Of a DNA stretch of 64,000 bases, positions 17,411-26,324 are shown one piece after another. Within the stretch, counting starts at the first letter, position 1; each line of letters begins with the position of its first letter. The DNA is from an uncultured Lachnospiraceae bacterium. GTDB lineage: Bacteria; Bacillota; Clostridia; Lachnospirales; Lachnospiraceae. The notes beneath the pieces were generated by a model, which was not told the DNA's origin, did no database searches, and saw only the letters and a program-made list of their open reading frames with translations. The translations under genes and the position numbers were made by a program. Where the stretch lies: positions 1 to 64,000 of the forward strand of contig CAMWJV010000003.1 of the NCBI GenBank assembly GCA_947174665.1, written 5' to 3'.

Positions 17411-17470
17411 ATCCATTGTCCGTCAGACGGCGTGACTTGCCGCAAAAGCCGAAGTGCGGCAAACAATTGA
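17411..17470. repeat. Second copy of the post-buk repeat block
   Basis: CCATTGTC..CGGCGTGACTTGC.GCAA..CGAA here matches CCATTGTC..CGGCGTGACTTGC.GCAA..GAA at about 2720-2760. The GCCGCA/TGCGGC pairing around AAAAGCCGAAG makes a small hairpin. Similarity was judged by eye over about 40 bases. Confidence 0.5.
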
Positions 17471-17539
17471 AATTTTGATTATTCAGGCTTGACAATCCAT
17501 AATGCGAATGTTATGATGTTGACTAAATTAACATAAGAA

Positions 17540-17788
17540 AAGGCGATGACGGAAACAAGTAGCATATTGATTGCAGACAGAGAGAGCATCATTTGGTGGA
17601 AGATGTTTATGTAAATAGTATGTGAAAACCATTCCCAAGCTGTAATACTGAAAGTAGATGTAAGTATTACCGTATACCTGCGTTAAAGGTTAGGATTTGA
17701 TGGAATCTGAAGTGAAAAATTGAGGTGGAACCGTGCAATAAGCACCCTCAGAGATACAAAGCAAGTATCTTTGAGAGTGCTTTTCTTA
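17540..17788 (+). promoter_or_regulatory. T-box leader of thrS
   Basis: The T-box sequence AGGTGGAACCGTGC lies at about 17723-17736 and is followed by the terminator CACCCTCAGAGATAC (from 17743) / GTATCTTTGAGAGTGC (17765-17780) and TTTTCTT. Upstream bases have the length expected for stem I. ACC at 17669-17671, followed by a purine, is a possible threonine specifier, but I could not fold stem I reliably. Uncharged tRNA-Thr would favour the antiterminator and thrS expression. Confidence 0.88.
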
Positions 17789-17827
17789 TGTTGATCAAAA
17801 ATCTTATTCAAGAAAGGAAATGGTAAA

Positions 17828-19582
17828 ATGAAGATCAAGATGAAAGACGGTTCTATTCAAGAGGCTGGTTTTGAGGAGGAGTTGGGGAAAAATGCGTTCA
17901 GGCATACGACGGCGCACATTTTGGCACAGGCAGTAAAAAGACTGTATCCGACAACAAAATGTGCAATAGGTCCGTCTATTGCAGAGGGTTTCTATTATGA
18001 TTTTGACTTCGACTTTCGCTTTTCGGAAGAAAACTTTGCTGAAATAGAAGCAGAAATGAAAAAGATCGTGAAAGAAAATCTGCAGCTCAGGCATTTTACG
18101 GCAGACCGCAAAAAGGCAATGCAGGCTATGGAAGAAAGAAATGAGACATATAAAATTGAAATGTTAAATGATCTGCCGGAAGATGAAGAAATCAGCTTTT
18201 ACCAGCAGGGAGAATATCTGGAGATGTGTGCCGGACCTCATGTGGCATACACCAGTGCAATTAAGGCGTTTAAGCTATTGTCCGTAGCAGGTGCATACTG
18301 GCGCGGCGATGAAAAGAATAAAATGCTTACCCGAATATACGGCACTTCCTTTCCGAGTGAGGCTATGCTGGAAGAATACTTATACCGATTGGAGGAGGCA
18401 AAGAGGAGAGATCACAGAAAATTAGGAAAAGAATTGGGCTTATTTGCGTTGCTTGAAGAAGGACCGGGTTTTCCATTTTTTCTTCCCAGGGGACTGATAT
18501 TAAAGAATCTGTTGATTGACTATTGGAGAAAGCTGCACACAAGAGAAGGATATGTGGAAATATCCACTCCCATTATGCTAAACCGTCAGCTTTGGGAGAC
18601 ATCCGGACACTGGGAGCATTACAGGGATAATATGTATACAACTTTAATTGATGGGGCAGATTTTGCCATAAAACCCATGAGCTGTCCGGGCGGTATGCTT
18701 GTATATAAGATGGAGCCCCGCTCTTATCGTGAATTTCCCATGCGTATCAGCGAGTTGGGATTGATACACAGAAACGAAAAATCGGGAACTTTACACGGAC
18801 TTATGCGCGTTCGCTGTTGTACACAGGACGATGCCCACATCTTTATGATGCCGGAGCAGATACAGGACGAGATAAAGGGTGTTGCCCACCTGATAGATGA
18901 GGTGTATTCAGATTTCGGATTCAAATATCATGTAGAGTTATCCACCCGACCCGAAAATTCCATCGGAAGCGATGAAGACTGGGAAATGGCAACAGACGCT
19001 TTGAAAAATGCATTAGATGATCTGCAGCTGCCATATGTTGTAAATGATGGGGATGGGGCATTTTACGGTCCGAAGATAGATTTTCATTTGGAGGATTCTA
19101 TCGGAAGAACATGGCAATGCGGGACGATTCAACTGGATTTTCAGCTGCCGCAGCGTTTTGAGGCAGAGTATATCGGGGAAGATGGAAATAAGCATCGTCC
19201 GATCATGATACACAGGGTGGTATTCGGTTCCATTGAGAGATTTATAGGGATCCTGATCGAGCATTTTGCCGGGAAATTTCCCTTATGGCTTTCACCGGTG
19301 CAGGTAAAAGTATTACCTATTTCGGATAAATACATTGAGTATGCAAAAGAAATTGAAATAACCCTGAAAAAAGAAGGATTGCGCTGCGAAGTAGATGAAA
19401 GGGCTGAAAAAATAGGCTACAAAATAAGAACCGCTCAACTGGAAAAAATACCCTACATGCTTATAATCGGTGAGAAGGAAGTTAAAGCCGGCAGTGTTTC
19501 TGTCCGCAGGAGAGATGACGGTGATCTGGGAAGTATGCCGATACAACGATTACTGGAAGTTCTTCTTGAAGAAGGAATCTGA
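17828..19582 (+). CDS. thrS: Threonyl-tRNA synthetase lacking the TGS domain
   Basis: Charges tRNA-Thr. 584 residues, about 55-60 shorter than ordinary bacterial ThrRS because the editing domain starts almost at once: FRHTTAHILAQAVKRLYP (HxxxH) and CAGPHVAYTSA. The class II core has MSCPGGM (zinc Cys), the motif 2 region LHGLMRVRCCTQDDAHIF and motif 3 MIHRVVFGSIERFIGILIEH, then an anticodon domain. Oddities: CPGG where CPGH is common, and RVRCCTQ where RVRGFTQ or RVRSFTQ is usual. The T-box leader and short form suggest an inducible second ThrRS rather than the housekeeping copy; the window cannot prove this. A long hairpin follows. Confidence 0.9.
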   Translation: MKIKMKDGSIQEAGFEEELGKNAFRHTTAHILAQAVKRLYPTTKCAIGPSIAEGFYYDFDFDFRFSEENFAEIEAEMKKIVKENLQLRHFTADRKKAMQAMEERNETYKIEMLNDLPEDEEISFYQQGEYLEMCAGPHVAYTSAIKAFKLLSVAGAYWRGDEKNKMLTRIYGTSFPSEAMLEEYLYRLEEAKRRDHRKLGKELGLFALLEEGPGFPFFLPRGLILKNLLIDYWRKLHTREGYVEISTPIMLNRQLWETSGHWEHYRDNMYTTLIDGADFAIKPMSCPGGMLVYKMEPRSYREFPMRISELGLIHRNEKSGTLHGLMRVRCCTQDDAHIFMMPEQIQDEIKGVAHLIDEVYSDFGFKYHVELSTRPENSIGSDEDWEMATDALKNALDDLQLPYVVNDGDGAFYGPKIDFHLEDSIGRTWQCGTIQLDFQLPQRFEAEYIGEDGNKHRPIMIHRVVFGSIERFIGILIEHFAGKFPLWLSPVQVKVLPISDKYIEYAKEIEITLKKEGLRCEVDERAEKIGYKIRTAQLEKIPYMLIIGEKEVKAGSVSVRRRDDGDLGSMPIQRLLEVLLEEGI

Positions 19583-19602
19583 GAGTATAACTGTATTAAC
19601 AG

Positions 19603-19662
19603 AGAAAATATGCTTTGAGACCAGTGTGGAACACTGTTGGATCGTCACAAAGCATATTTTCT
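19603..19662 (+). terminator. Long hairpin terminator after thrS
   Basis: AGAAAATATGCTTTG (19603-19617) pairs perfectly with CAAAGCATATTTTCT (19648-19662). The loop holds a second hairpin (AGTGT/ACACT). Confidence 0.7.
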
Positions 19663-19730
19663 TGACTGCTATATTCTGCGCGGTGTCTGCAATTTATACT
19701 GCTTAACAGTTAAAATTTCCGAGTAACCTG

Positions 19731-19794
19731 ACTACATAACGCCAGCCATATTCGTTTAACCAATGCAGTATGGTAAATTCTGGCGTTATGTAGT
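19731..19794. repeat. Perfect nested inverted repeat between thrS and the HerA-like gene
   Basis: ACTACATAACGCCAG (19731-19745) and CTGGCGTTATGTAGT (19780-19794) are perfect 15-bp arms; inside, CCATA (19746-19750) pairs with TATGG (19769-19773). There is no clear T tract on either side, so it is not a standard terminator. It lies 20 bases from the end of the minus-strand ATPase gene. Confidence 0.65.
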
Positions 19795-19813
19795 ATACCC
19801 GCAATATCCTGGT

Positions 19814-21388
19814 TTATTTAAACAGGGTGCCCAGAATGCTGCGTCCCAGGGATGCTCCCACGTTTCCGCCCAGCTTTTTGCCGAAGGAGCCGCCCAGAGA
19901 TTTTCCGAGGCTGTTGCCTACTTCCCGGCCTATAGTGCCTCCGGCGGAATTGGCAACGCTCCTGATACCTGACTTGATAGCACTCTGCTTTTTCGCTGCT
20001 TCTTTTTGAGCAGCCTTTTCCTTCGCGGCCTGCTCCTTTGCAGCAGCCTTTGCGGCCGCTTCGCTCTGCTTTTGCTGTTCCAGCGCTTCTGCGTCGGCCA
20101 GCCGCTTTCTCTCAAGAAATTCATAGGCGCTGTCGGGGTCATGGGCATCCTTATATTTCAGGTAGAGATTGCTCATCTTGACTTCCCGCAGCTTTTCCTC
20201 ATCAGGTATGGGGCCCATGAGGCTTTGGGGAGGCAGCACATTGCAATGCTTTACGATGGTGGGAATACCATCTTCATCCAGCACGGAGATCAGAGCTTCG
20301 CCGGTGCCCAGCTGAGAGAGCACTGTCTTGGTATCGAATTCCGGATTGGTGCGGAAGGAGGCTGCAGCCGCTTTGATGCCCTTTTCGTCCGCAGGGGTGT
20401 ATGCCCGCAGCGCATGCTGTATTTTGTTGCCAAGCTGACTTAAGACACCGTCGGGAATGTCCTTCGGAGCCTGGGTGATAAAATAGATGCCCACACCCCT
20501 GGAACGGATCAGTTTTACAATCTGCTCGATTTTGTCCTTCAGAGTCTTGGAGGCATTTTCAAAGAGCAGATGTGCCTCGTCAAAGAAAAATACGATGCGG
20601 GGCTTTTCGGGGTCGCCGATTTCCGGCAGACTCTCGAAGAGCTCAGACAGCATCCACAGCAGGAAAATAGAATACATGGTGGGGTCATTTACCAGCTCAC
20701 GGCAGTCCAGAATATTGATGGCACCCTTGCCGCCTTTTCCTGTGGCAAACCAGTCTGCAATATTCAGCGCGGGCTCCATGAAGAACTCCTCCGCTCCCTG
20801 GGATTCCAGAGCTACTACATGGCGGATGATGGTGGTCACGCTGGCCTTGGGGATATTGCCGTATTCCATGCTGAAATCGGCAGCATTTTCACCCATGAAC
20901 TGCAGCATGGATTTCAGATCTTTGGTGTCGATGAGCAGCAGATCATTGTCATCCGCAATCTTAAAGGCGATGTTAAGCACATCGGTCTGGGCGGGAGTCA
21001 GATCCATGAGTTTGCCCAGCAGGATGGGCCCCATCTCAGAGACGGTGGTGCGAAGAGGAATGCCCATTTTTCCATATACATCCCAGAACACGCTGGGATA
21101 ATCCTGAAAGGTAAAGCCGCACTGATTCAGTCCGAAGCCTTCAATGCGTCCCTCTATCTCTTCGTTGCTCTGGCCGGGCCGGCACATACCTGCCAAGTCC
21201 CCTTTGACATCCGCCAGAAACACGGGCACACCCGCGTCGCTGAAGGACTCCGCCAGTACCTTCAGGGTAATTGTCTTGCCGGTGCCGGTAGCGCCTGCAA
21301 TCAGGCCGTGGCGGTTTGCCATCTGGGGCAGAATGCACACCTTTTCACCGTCAGAGTCGCCGATCCAAATCTTATTGTCATAAAACAT
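19814..21388 (-). CDS. HerA-like ATPase, DUF853 family
   Basis: 524 residues from ATG 21388, which has GAGGAGGATC before it; the frame is open to 21754 but the extra N terminus is not family-like. Walker A HGLIAGATGTGKT near residue 30, Walker B-like RIVFFFDEAHLLFENA, and RSRGVGIYFITQAPKDIPD as in HerA/FtsK-type ATPases. The C-terminal tail is the Gly/Ser-rich repeat typical of DUF853 (SLGKSLGGSFGKKLGG). An Ala/Lys/Glu-rich coiled segment precedes the tail. The biological role of DUF853 is unclear; DNA translocation is inferred from fold only. Divergent from the GH78 gene. Confidence 0.88.
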   Translation of the reverse strand: MFYDNKIWIGDSDGEKVCILPQMANRHGLIAGATGTGKTITLKVLAESFSDAGVPVFLADVKGDLAGMCRPGQSNEEIEGRIEGFGLNQCGFTFQDYPSVFWDVYGKMGIPLRTTVSEMGPILLGKLMDLTPAQTDVLNIAFKIADDNDLLLIDTKDLKSMLQFMGENAADFSMEYGNIPKASVTTIIRHVVALESQGAEEFFMEPALNIADWFATGKGGKGAINILDCRELVNDPTMYSIFLLWMLSELFESLPEIGDPEKPRIVFFFDEAHLLFENASKTLKDKIEQIVKLIRSRGVGIYFITQAPKDIPDGVLSQLGNKIQHALRAYTPADEKGIKAAAASFRTNPEFDTKTVLSQLGTGEALISVLDEDGIPTIVKHCNVLPPQSLMGPIPDEEKLREVKMSNLYLKYKDAHDPDSAYEFLERKRLADAEALEQQKQSEAAAKAAAKEQAAKEKAAQKEAAKKQSAIKSGIRSVANSAGGTIGREVGNSLGKSLGGSFGKKLGGNVGASLGRSILGTLFK

Positions 21389-21524
21389 AACATGATCCTC
21401 CTCGTATTTGAACCCATTGCAAAGGTTACTATACAATAGTATACTGGAAAATAGACGCGGGAACAAGAGTTTTGTATGCAAATAATAACAGAAAAGTGAA
21501 TCGGAAAAGAAAGCGGGTATAAAT

Positions 21525-24134
21525 ATGAGATTGTACGATCTGAAAGTGAACCATATGAGTAATCCTCTGGGATTCCGCATGGAGAGGACGGTGTTCTCCT
21601 GGAAAGTGGCGGATGCTGAGGGAAAGAGGCAGGAGTGGGCCAGAATCATGGTTGCATCCGATGAAAGCCTGACAGACCTTCTGTTTGACTCCGGCTTTGA
21701 CAGCAATGCCAGCTCTCTGGGGTACAGGGCGGAGGTTCCCCTGCGGCCCCGCACACGCTATTACTGGACAGTGACGGTCCGCACAGATGCAGGGGAGGAG
21801 ACCACCGGCGAGATACAGTGGTTTGAGACCGGAAAACGGGAGGAGCCCTGGACGGCAAAGTGGGTGAGCTGCGACTCAGGTGTGGGCGAAGAACCAGGAA
21901 GCAGCCACAGGCGTCATCCCTGTTTTGAGAAGCAGATCAGGCCCGCAAAGGCAGTGGCGGGCGCCCGGCTGTATGTCTGCGGACTGGGGCTGTATGAGGC
22001 GTATTACACTCCCGCAGACGGCGGACAGGAGCGGATCGGCGACGAATACCTGGCCCCATACAGCAACGATTACAGGGAGTGGGTGCAGTATCAGACCTAT
22101 GATGTGACGGAACTGATGCAGAAGGCGGGAACCCTGTCCATTCTCCTGGGGAATGGCTGGTATAAGGCCAGGTTTGGCTGGATGGCAAAGGAGGATGTGG
22201 GCTTTTACGGTAATGAGTGGAAACTGATCGCGGAGCTGCATCTGGATTATACGGATGGCAGCAGGGAGGTTATCGGTACGGATGACAGCTGGACTGTGAA
22301 ACGCAGCAGCATCACCTTCTCCAATCTCTATGACGGGGAGCATCGTGATGACACCCTGGATTCGCTGCCTGCTGAACAGGCTGTATTCTGCCAACCGCCG
22401 GAGGGTGTGTTGATGGATCGTATGAGCCTGCCTGTGAAGATACAGGAGACCTTTGAACCCATAGAGCTTATTCATACTCCGGCAGGGGAACTGGTTCTGG
22501 ACATGGGGCAGGAGTTTACCGGTATTTTTTCTCTGAGGGTTCACGAGCCTGCCGGGAGCAGGATTCATGTGCAGACAGGTGAAATTCTGCAGCAGGGCAA
22601 TTTTTATAATGCAAACTTAAGAAGTGCCAAATCAGAGTATATCTATATCAGTGACGGCAGTGAGAAAATACTGACTCCACACTTTACCTTTTACGGTTAC
22701 CGATATGTGAAAATCCGGGGAATCCATGATCTGAAGAAGGAGGATTTCACCGGTCTGGCTTTTTACAGCGACTTGGAGGCCAAGGGAATTATGCGCACGG
22801 GGCATGAACTGGTGAATCGTTTTCTGGAGAATGTGAAGTGGGGGATGCAGGGCAATTTTGTAGATGTGCCCACAGACTGCCCTCAGAGAGATGAGCGCAT
22901 GGGCTGGACAGGGGATGCCCAGGTGTTTTCACCCACAGCGACTTTTTTGAAGGATACCTATGCTTTCTACGCAAAATACCTCTATGACATGTCCAGGGAG
23001 CAGAGCGCCATGGGCGGGAAGGTTCCGGATGTAGTTCCATCCTGCGGGGTGGAATCCTGCGCCTGCGTCTGGGGAGACGCGGCCTGTATCATTCCCTGGA
23101 ACCTGTATCTGTTCTATGGGGACAGGAGTATTCTGGAGGATCAGTTCGAGAGCATGAGATCATGGGTGGATTACGTGTCAAAAGTGGACGGAGACAACCA
23201 TGGATGGAGACATGTGTTCCATTACGGGGATTGGCTTGCGTTGGACAATCCAAAGAGCGGCGCGGAGGAAGTCTTCGGGGCCACGGATGAGGAATTTATC
23301 GCTAATGTTTACTATGCTGCCAGCGCAGAGCTTGTGGCAAAAGCGGCAGCCGTGCTGGGCAGAAAGGAAGAGGAGGAGAAGTACAGAAGGCTGTCGGAAG
23401 AGCAGTTTGCCGAGGTAAGGAGGGAATACTACAGCGCTACGGGGCGCTGCTGTATCAAGACCCAGACTGCCCTGCTCCTGACCCTGAAATATTATCTCTC
23501 AGATAATATCGAGCTGACAAAGCGGCAGCTGAAGAAGCTTTTTGAGGACAGCGGGAACAAGCTGAAGACAGGCTTTGTGGGAACGCCCTTATTGTGTAAT
23601 GTGTTGTCTGATTTTGGCATGGAAGAGTTGGCATATACGCTGCTTCTAAACGAGGAGTATCCCGGATGGCTGAATGAGGTGAAACTGGGGGCGACCACGG
23701 TCTGGGAGCGCTGGAACAGCCTGTTGCCTGACGGAACCATCTCCGGCATCGGTATGAACAGCATGAACCATTATGCCTATGGCTCCGTGGTGGAGTGGAT
23801 GTTCCGCCACAGCGCGGGTATTAACCCGGCAGAAGATGAGCCGGGGTTTGTTAGGGTGGAGTTTGCACCGCTTCTGAACCGGGAGCTGGGCAGTATGGAG
23901 GCGGAGTACGATTCTCCCTCCGGTGTTTACCGAAGCGCCTGGAGGTTTCAGGATGACACCCATGTGGAACTGTCGGTGACAGTTCCCTTCGGCTGCAGTG
24001 CAACCCTGAAACTTCCCATGGCGGGACAGCAGATTTATGAAGACAGATCCAATCCCCTGTTTGCGGATGTGCGGTATGGCGTATGTCATCTGGGGCCCGG
24101 AACATACTGTGTGGTCTATGAGACGGAACACTAG
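21525..24134 (+). CDS. GH78 alpha-L-rhamnosidase
   Basis: 869 residues, no signal peptide, so probably cytoplasmic. N-terminal fibronectin-like and lectin-like domains (about 1-330; RTRYYWTVTVRTDAGE, GLGLYEAYY, GNGWYKARFGW) precede the (alpha/alpha)6 barrel. The GH78 signature GNFVDVPTDCPQRDERMGWT starts near residue 444 and holds the acidic residues Asp and Glu known for the family. Later GATTVWERWNS and the terminal beta domain are also typical. It would remove rhamnose from rhamnogalacturonan pieces and fits the pectin genes 8 kb upstream, although it is a separate unit. Confidence 0.9.
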   Translation: MRLYDLKVNHMSNPLGFRMERTVFSWKVADAEGKRQEWARIMVASDESLTDLLFDSGFDSNASSLGYRAEVPLRPRTRYYWTVTVRTDAGEETTGEIQWFETGKREEPWTAKWVSCDSGVGEEPGSSHRRHPCFEKQIRPAKAVAGARLYVCGLGLYEAYYTPADGGQERIGDEYLAPYSNDYREWVQYQTYDVTELMQKAGTLSILLGNGWYKARFGWMAKEDVGFYGNEWKLIAELHLDYTDGSREVIGTDDSWTVKRSSITFSNLYDGEHRDDTLDSLPAEQAVFCQPPEGVLMDRMSLPVKIQETFEPIELIHTPAGELVLDMGQEFTGIFSLRVHEPAGSRIHVQTGEILQQGNFYNANLRSAKSEYIYISDGSEKILTPHFTFYGYRYVKIRGIHDLKKEDFTGLAFYSDLEAKGIMRTGHELVNRFLENVKWGMQGNFVDVPTDCPQRDERMGWTGDAQVFSPTATFLKDTYAFYAKYLYDMSREQSAMGGKVPDVVPSCGVESCACVWGDAACIIPWNLYLFYGDRSILEDQFESMRSWVDYVSKVDGDNHGWRHVFHYGDWLALDNPKSGAEEVFGATDEEFIANVYYAASAELVAKAAAVLGRKEEEEKYRRLSEEQFAEVRREYYSATGRCCIKTQTALLLTLKYYLSDNIELTKRQLKKLFEDSGNKLKTGFVGTPLLCNVLSDFGMEELAYTLLLNEEYPGWLNEVKLGATTVWERWNSLLPDGTISGIGMNSMNHYAYGSVVEWMFRHSAGINPAEDEPGFVRVEFAPLLNRELGSMEAEYDSPSGVYRSAWRFQDDTHVELSVTVPFGCSATLKLPMAGQQIYEDRSNPLFADVRYGVCHLGPGTYCVVYETEH

Positions 24135-24147
24135 GCGGGTATTATTA

Positions 24148-24190
24148 CCGCGAGCAATGATCCAAGTCAGCTTGCTGCGGGGTATTTGAC
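24148..24190. repeat. Short dispersed repeat abutting the 3' end of argS
   Basis: Starts CCGCGAGCAATGA and ends GGTATTTGAC, with AGTCAGCTTGCTGC in the middle. The same start and (inverted) end occur at 26145-26211, on the other side of argS. It touches the argS stop codon. Confidence 0.5.
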
Positions 24191-25887
24191 TACATTTCCT
24201 CCGGGCATTCCATTCCCAGAAGCCCGCAGGCGTCCCGTAGTACATTTTGTGTCAGGTCAACCAATGCCAGTCGAGCTTCTTTCACCTTTGGGTCAGCCTG
24301 CAGGATAGAGCAATCATGATAGAATTTGTTAAAACGGCTTGATACTTTGATCAAGAAGCGGGCGATAACGCAAGGTTCATAACGTTCTGCCGCTTCCGTA
24401 ACGGCAGAACGATACTCGCTTACCGCTTTGATCAATTCATAGCTGCTGTCCTCTGTTAATATGCTGTAATCAATGTCCCCGGAAACTTCTTCATGCGGGC
24501 ATTTCCTCAAAATACTTTTTGCACGGGCGTAAGTGTATTGAACATAAGAACCGGTTGAACCTTCAAAGTTCAGTACATCATCCCATATAAAATCGATATT
24601 TTTGATTCTCTGATTAAATAGATCATGAAAAATGACCGCGCCTATCCCCACTTGTTGGGCGACAGCTTCCTTATTCTGCAGACTGGGATTTTTTTCATTG
24701 ATCAATTTATATGCCCGTTGAATGGATTCATTTAAAATGTCTTCTGCGTAAATGATATTTCCGGTTCTGGTAGACAGCTTTTGTCCGTCCAGACTTACCA
24801 GACCATATGGTATATGCTGTAAACCCTCGTACCAATCATAACCCATTAGTTCGATTGCCTTAAAGACCTGTTTAAAATGGAGGGATTGCTCTAATCCGGT
24901 AACATAAAGACATTTTTCAAAATCATATTTCTGTTTACGGTACAAAACAGCAGCAATATCCCGTGAATGATATATTGAGCCCCCATCGTTCTTTAATATC
25001 AGACAGGGAGGCATATCATACTGTGACAGATCAATTATCTTTGCCCCCTGACTGTCGCTCAGAAGGTGTTTTTCATTCAGCTCTTCAACCAGAGCAGGTA
25101 CTTTATTGCGGTAAAAACTTTCCCCGGTATAAGAATCAAAGGAAATACCCAACAGTTCATATACCCTTGAAAATTCCGCCATGCTGATTTCTTTAAACCA
25201 ATTCCATATTTCAAGCGCCCGTTCATCGTTATGCTCCATTCGTACAAACCACTGACGGGCCTCCTCAATGAGGCTTTCATCATTTTTGGATTCTGTGTTA
25301 AATTTAATATAAATGCGAAGCAGCTCATCAATCCCTTTTTCTTCAACAAGTTCTTTGCTGCTCCACTTAAGATATGCGGCAATCAATTTTCCGAACTGTG
25401 TCCCCCAGTCTCCCAGGTGATTGATCCGTACCACCGTATATCCCAGCTTTTTGTATATCTTGTATAAAGAATTGCCGATTATCGTGGTCCGCAAATGTCC
25501 TACATGAAAATTTTTTGCGATATTCGGAGACGAATAATCCATGCAGATTACCTTACCGTCACCTGTGTTTTCAATTCCATGGTTTTCCTGACTTAAAGTT
25601 ATCATAACTTTTTCTGCATATTTTTTCCTTATGAAGCAGATATTCAAATATCCGTTTACTGCATGAACATTTTCGATTTCCAGTTCTGCTTTTCGGGTTT
25701 CAATTTTGGCGGCCAGTTCTTCTGCTATCATTTTGGGATTTTTTCTGAGTATTTTTGCAAAGCTGAAACACGGCAGGGCCAAATCCCCCATTTCCTTTTC
25801 CGGCGGGACCTCCAAAAGCGGCAGAATTTCCTGCGAACCGATACCCGGCATTTCCCCGGCAATCATCGTACATAGTAAATCTTTCAT
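24190..25887 (-). CDS. argS: Arginyl-tRNA synthetase
   Basis: Charges tRNA-Arg; class I enzyme, 565 residues. An Add-1-type N-terminal domain (about 1-110) precedes the catalytic core with the HIGH-type motif FHVGHLRTTIIGNSLYKIYK near residue 130 and the degenerate KMSKS region DGQKLSTRTGN near residue 370. The DALR anticodon domain is at the C terminus (YVQYTYARAKSIL, RFNKFYHD). ATG 25887 follows GGGAG. Its leader has a terminator and a structured element, suggesting attenuation. Repeats lie on both sides of gene plus leader. Its base composition is more AT-rich than the GH78 gene beside it. Confidence 0.94.
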   Translation of the reverse strand: MKDLLCTMIAGEMPGIGSQEILPLLEVPPEKEMGDLALPCFSFAKILRKNPKMIAEELAAKIETRKAELEIENVHAVNGYLNICFIRKKYAEKVMITLSQENHGIENTGDGKVICMDYSSPNIAKNFHVGHLRTTIIGNSLYKIYKKLGYTVVRINHLGDWGTQFGKLIAAYLKWSSKELVEEKGIDELLRIYIKFNTESKNDESLIEEARQWFVRMEHNDERALEIWNWFKEISMAEFSRVYELLGISFDSYTGESFYRNKVPALVEELNEKHLLSDSQGAKIIDLSQYDMPPCLILKNDGGSIYHSRDIAAVLYRKQKYDFEKCLYVTGLEQSLHFKQVFKAIELMGYDWYEGLQHIPYGLVSLDGQKLSTRTGNIIYAEDILNESIQRAYKLINEKNPSLQNKEAVAQQVGIGAVIFHDLFNQRIKNIDFIWDDVLNFEGSTGSYVQYTYARAKSILRKCPHEEVSGDIDYSILTEDSSYELIKAVSEYRSAVTEAAERYEPCVIARFLIKVSSRFNKFYHDCSILQADPKVKEARLALVDLTQNVLRDACGLLGMECPEEM

Positions 25888-25913
25888 CTGTTTTCTCCCT
25901 TCTGAATCAGGAA

Positions 25914-25981
25914 CAAAAAAAGAACCCTAATAGAATTGTCAAAGCATGGCATGCTTTTAAATCGAATTCCATTACGGTTCT
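25914..25981 (-). terminator. Intrinsic terminator in the argS leader
   Basis: Minus strand: AGAACCGTAATGGAATT (25981-25965) pairs, with mismatches, with AATTCTATTAGGGTTCT (25937-25921), followed by a T run (25920-25914). AAAGCATG/CATGCTTT forms a second hairpin in the loop. It ends 26 bases before the argS ATG, so it is an attenuator position. Confidence 0.7.
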
Positions 25982-25983
25982 CT

Positions 25984-26090
25984 GTATAGAACTAATCTAT
26001 AAACAACCGCACGGAGACAAGACGTAAATCCTTGTAACCGTGCAACGCTGGTTACAGGAATCTACATCTGTTATCTCTTCGTCTCAAGCT
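25984..26090 (-). promoter_or_regulatory. Structured argS leader, candidate cis-regulatory RNA
   Basis: On the minus strand an outer stem GAGAC (26085-26081) / GTCTC (26018-26014) encloses a hairpin with GTAACC (26055-26050) and GGTTAC (26039-26034). The 3' part of that hairpin loop, with its stem edge (GCACGG), is complementary to CCGTGC just after the outer stem (26014-26009), and the pairing extends with G-T pairs to about nine bases. This gives two competing folds ahead of the terminator. I find no T-box consensus here. Confidence 0.5.
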
Positions 26091-26144
26091 GTTTGAAAAT
26101 AGATTGTTCATGTCGTTTGTTCCCTTAAATATGATTGTTTATTC

Positions 26145-26211
26145 CCGCGAGCAATGAGGAAAATAGCCATGTTTGCATGGCTATTTGACGAATGCCGCGA
26201 GGGTCAAATAC
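26145..26211. repeat. Short dispersed repeat upstream of the argS leader
   Basis: Begins CCGCGAGCAATGA like 24148 and contains GGTATTTGAC in inverted form at its right end (26203-26212). Two inner palindromes are CCATG-TTTG-CATGG and TATTTGAC...GTCAAATA. It lies between the truncated anti-sigma gene and argS. Confidence 0.5.
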
Positions 26212-26266
26212 CACGCTGCCCTGCAGCGTTGTCTTTGATTATGCCACAAACATGAGAAAAATACAA

Positions 26267-26299
26267 CTATATGGTTTCAAACAGTTCTTCCTTGTTCAT
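26267..26299 (-). pseudogene. Ten-codon stub of an anti-sigma factor gene
   Basis: Just downstream of the minus-strand ECF gene, GGGAGGTTAT precedes ATG 26299 and the frame MNKEELFETI, then TAG. The intact sigma/anti-sigma pair nearby begins its anti-sigma MKEKRLLKVLGEIDE after a similar ribosome site, so this looks like the start of a partner gene whose remainder has been lost and replaced by repeat sequence. Confidence 0.55.
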
Positions 26300-26324
26300 A
26301 TAACCTCCCTTTATACATGCTTTT

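Noticed and set aside
25984-26090. T-box in the argS leader
   Set aside because: No GGTGGnACC-type sequence precedes the terminator, in contrast to thrS.
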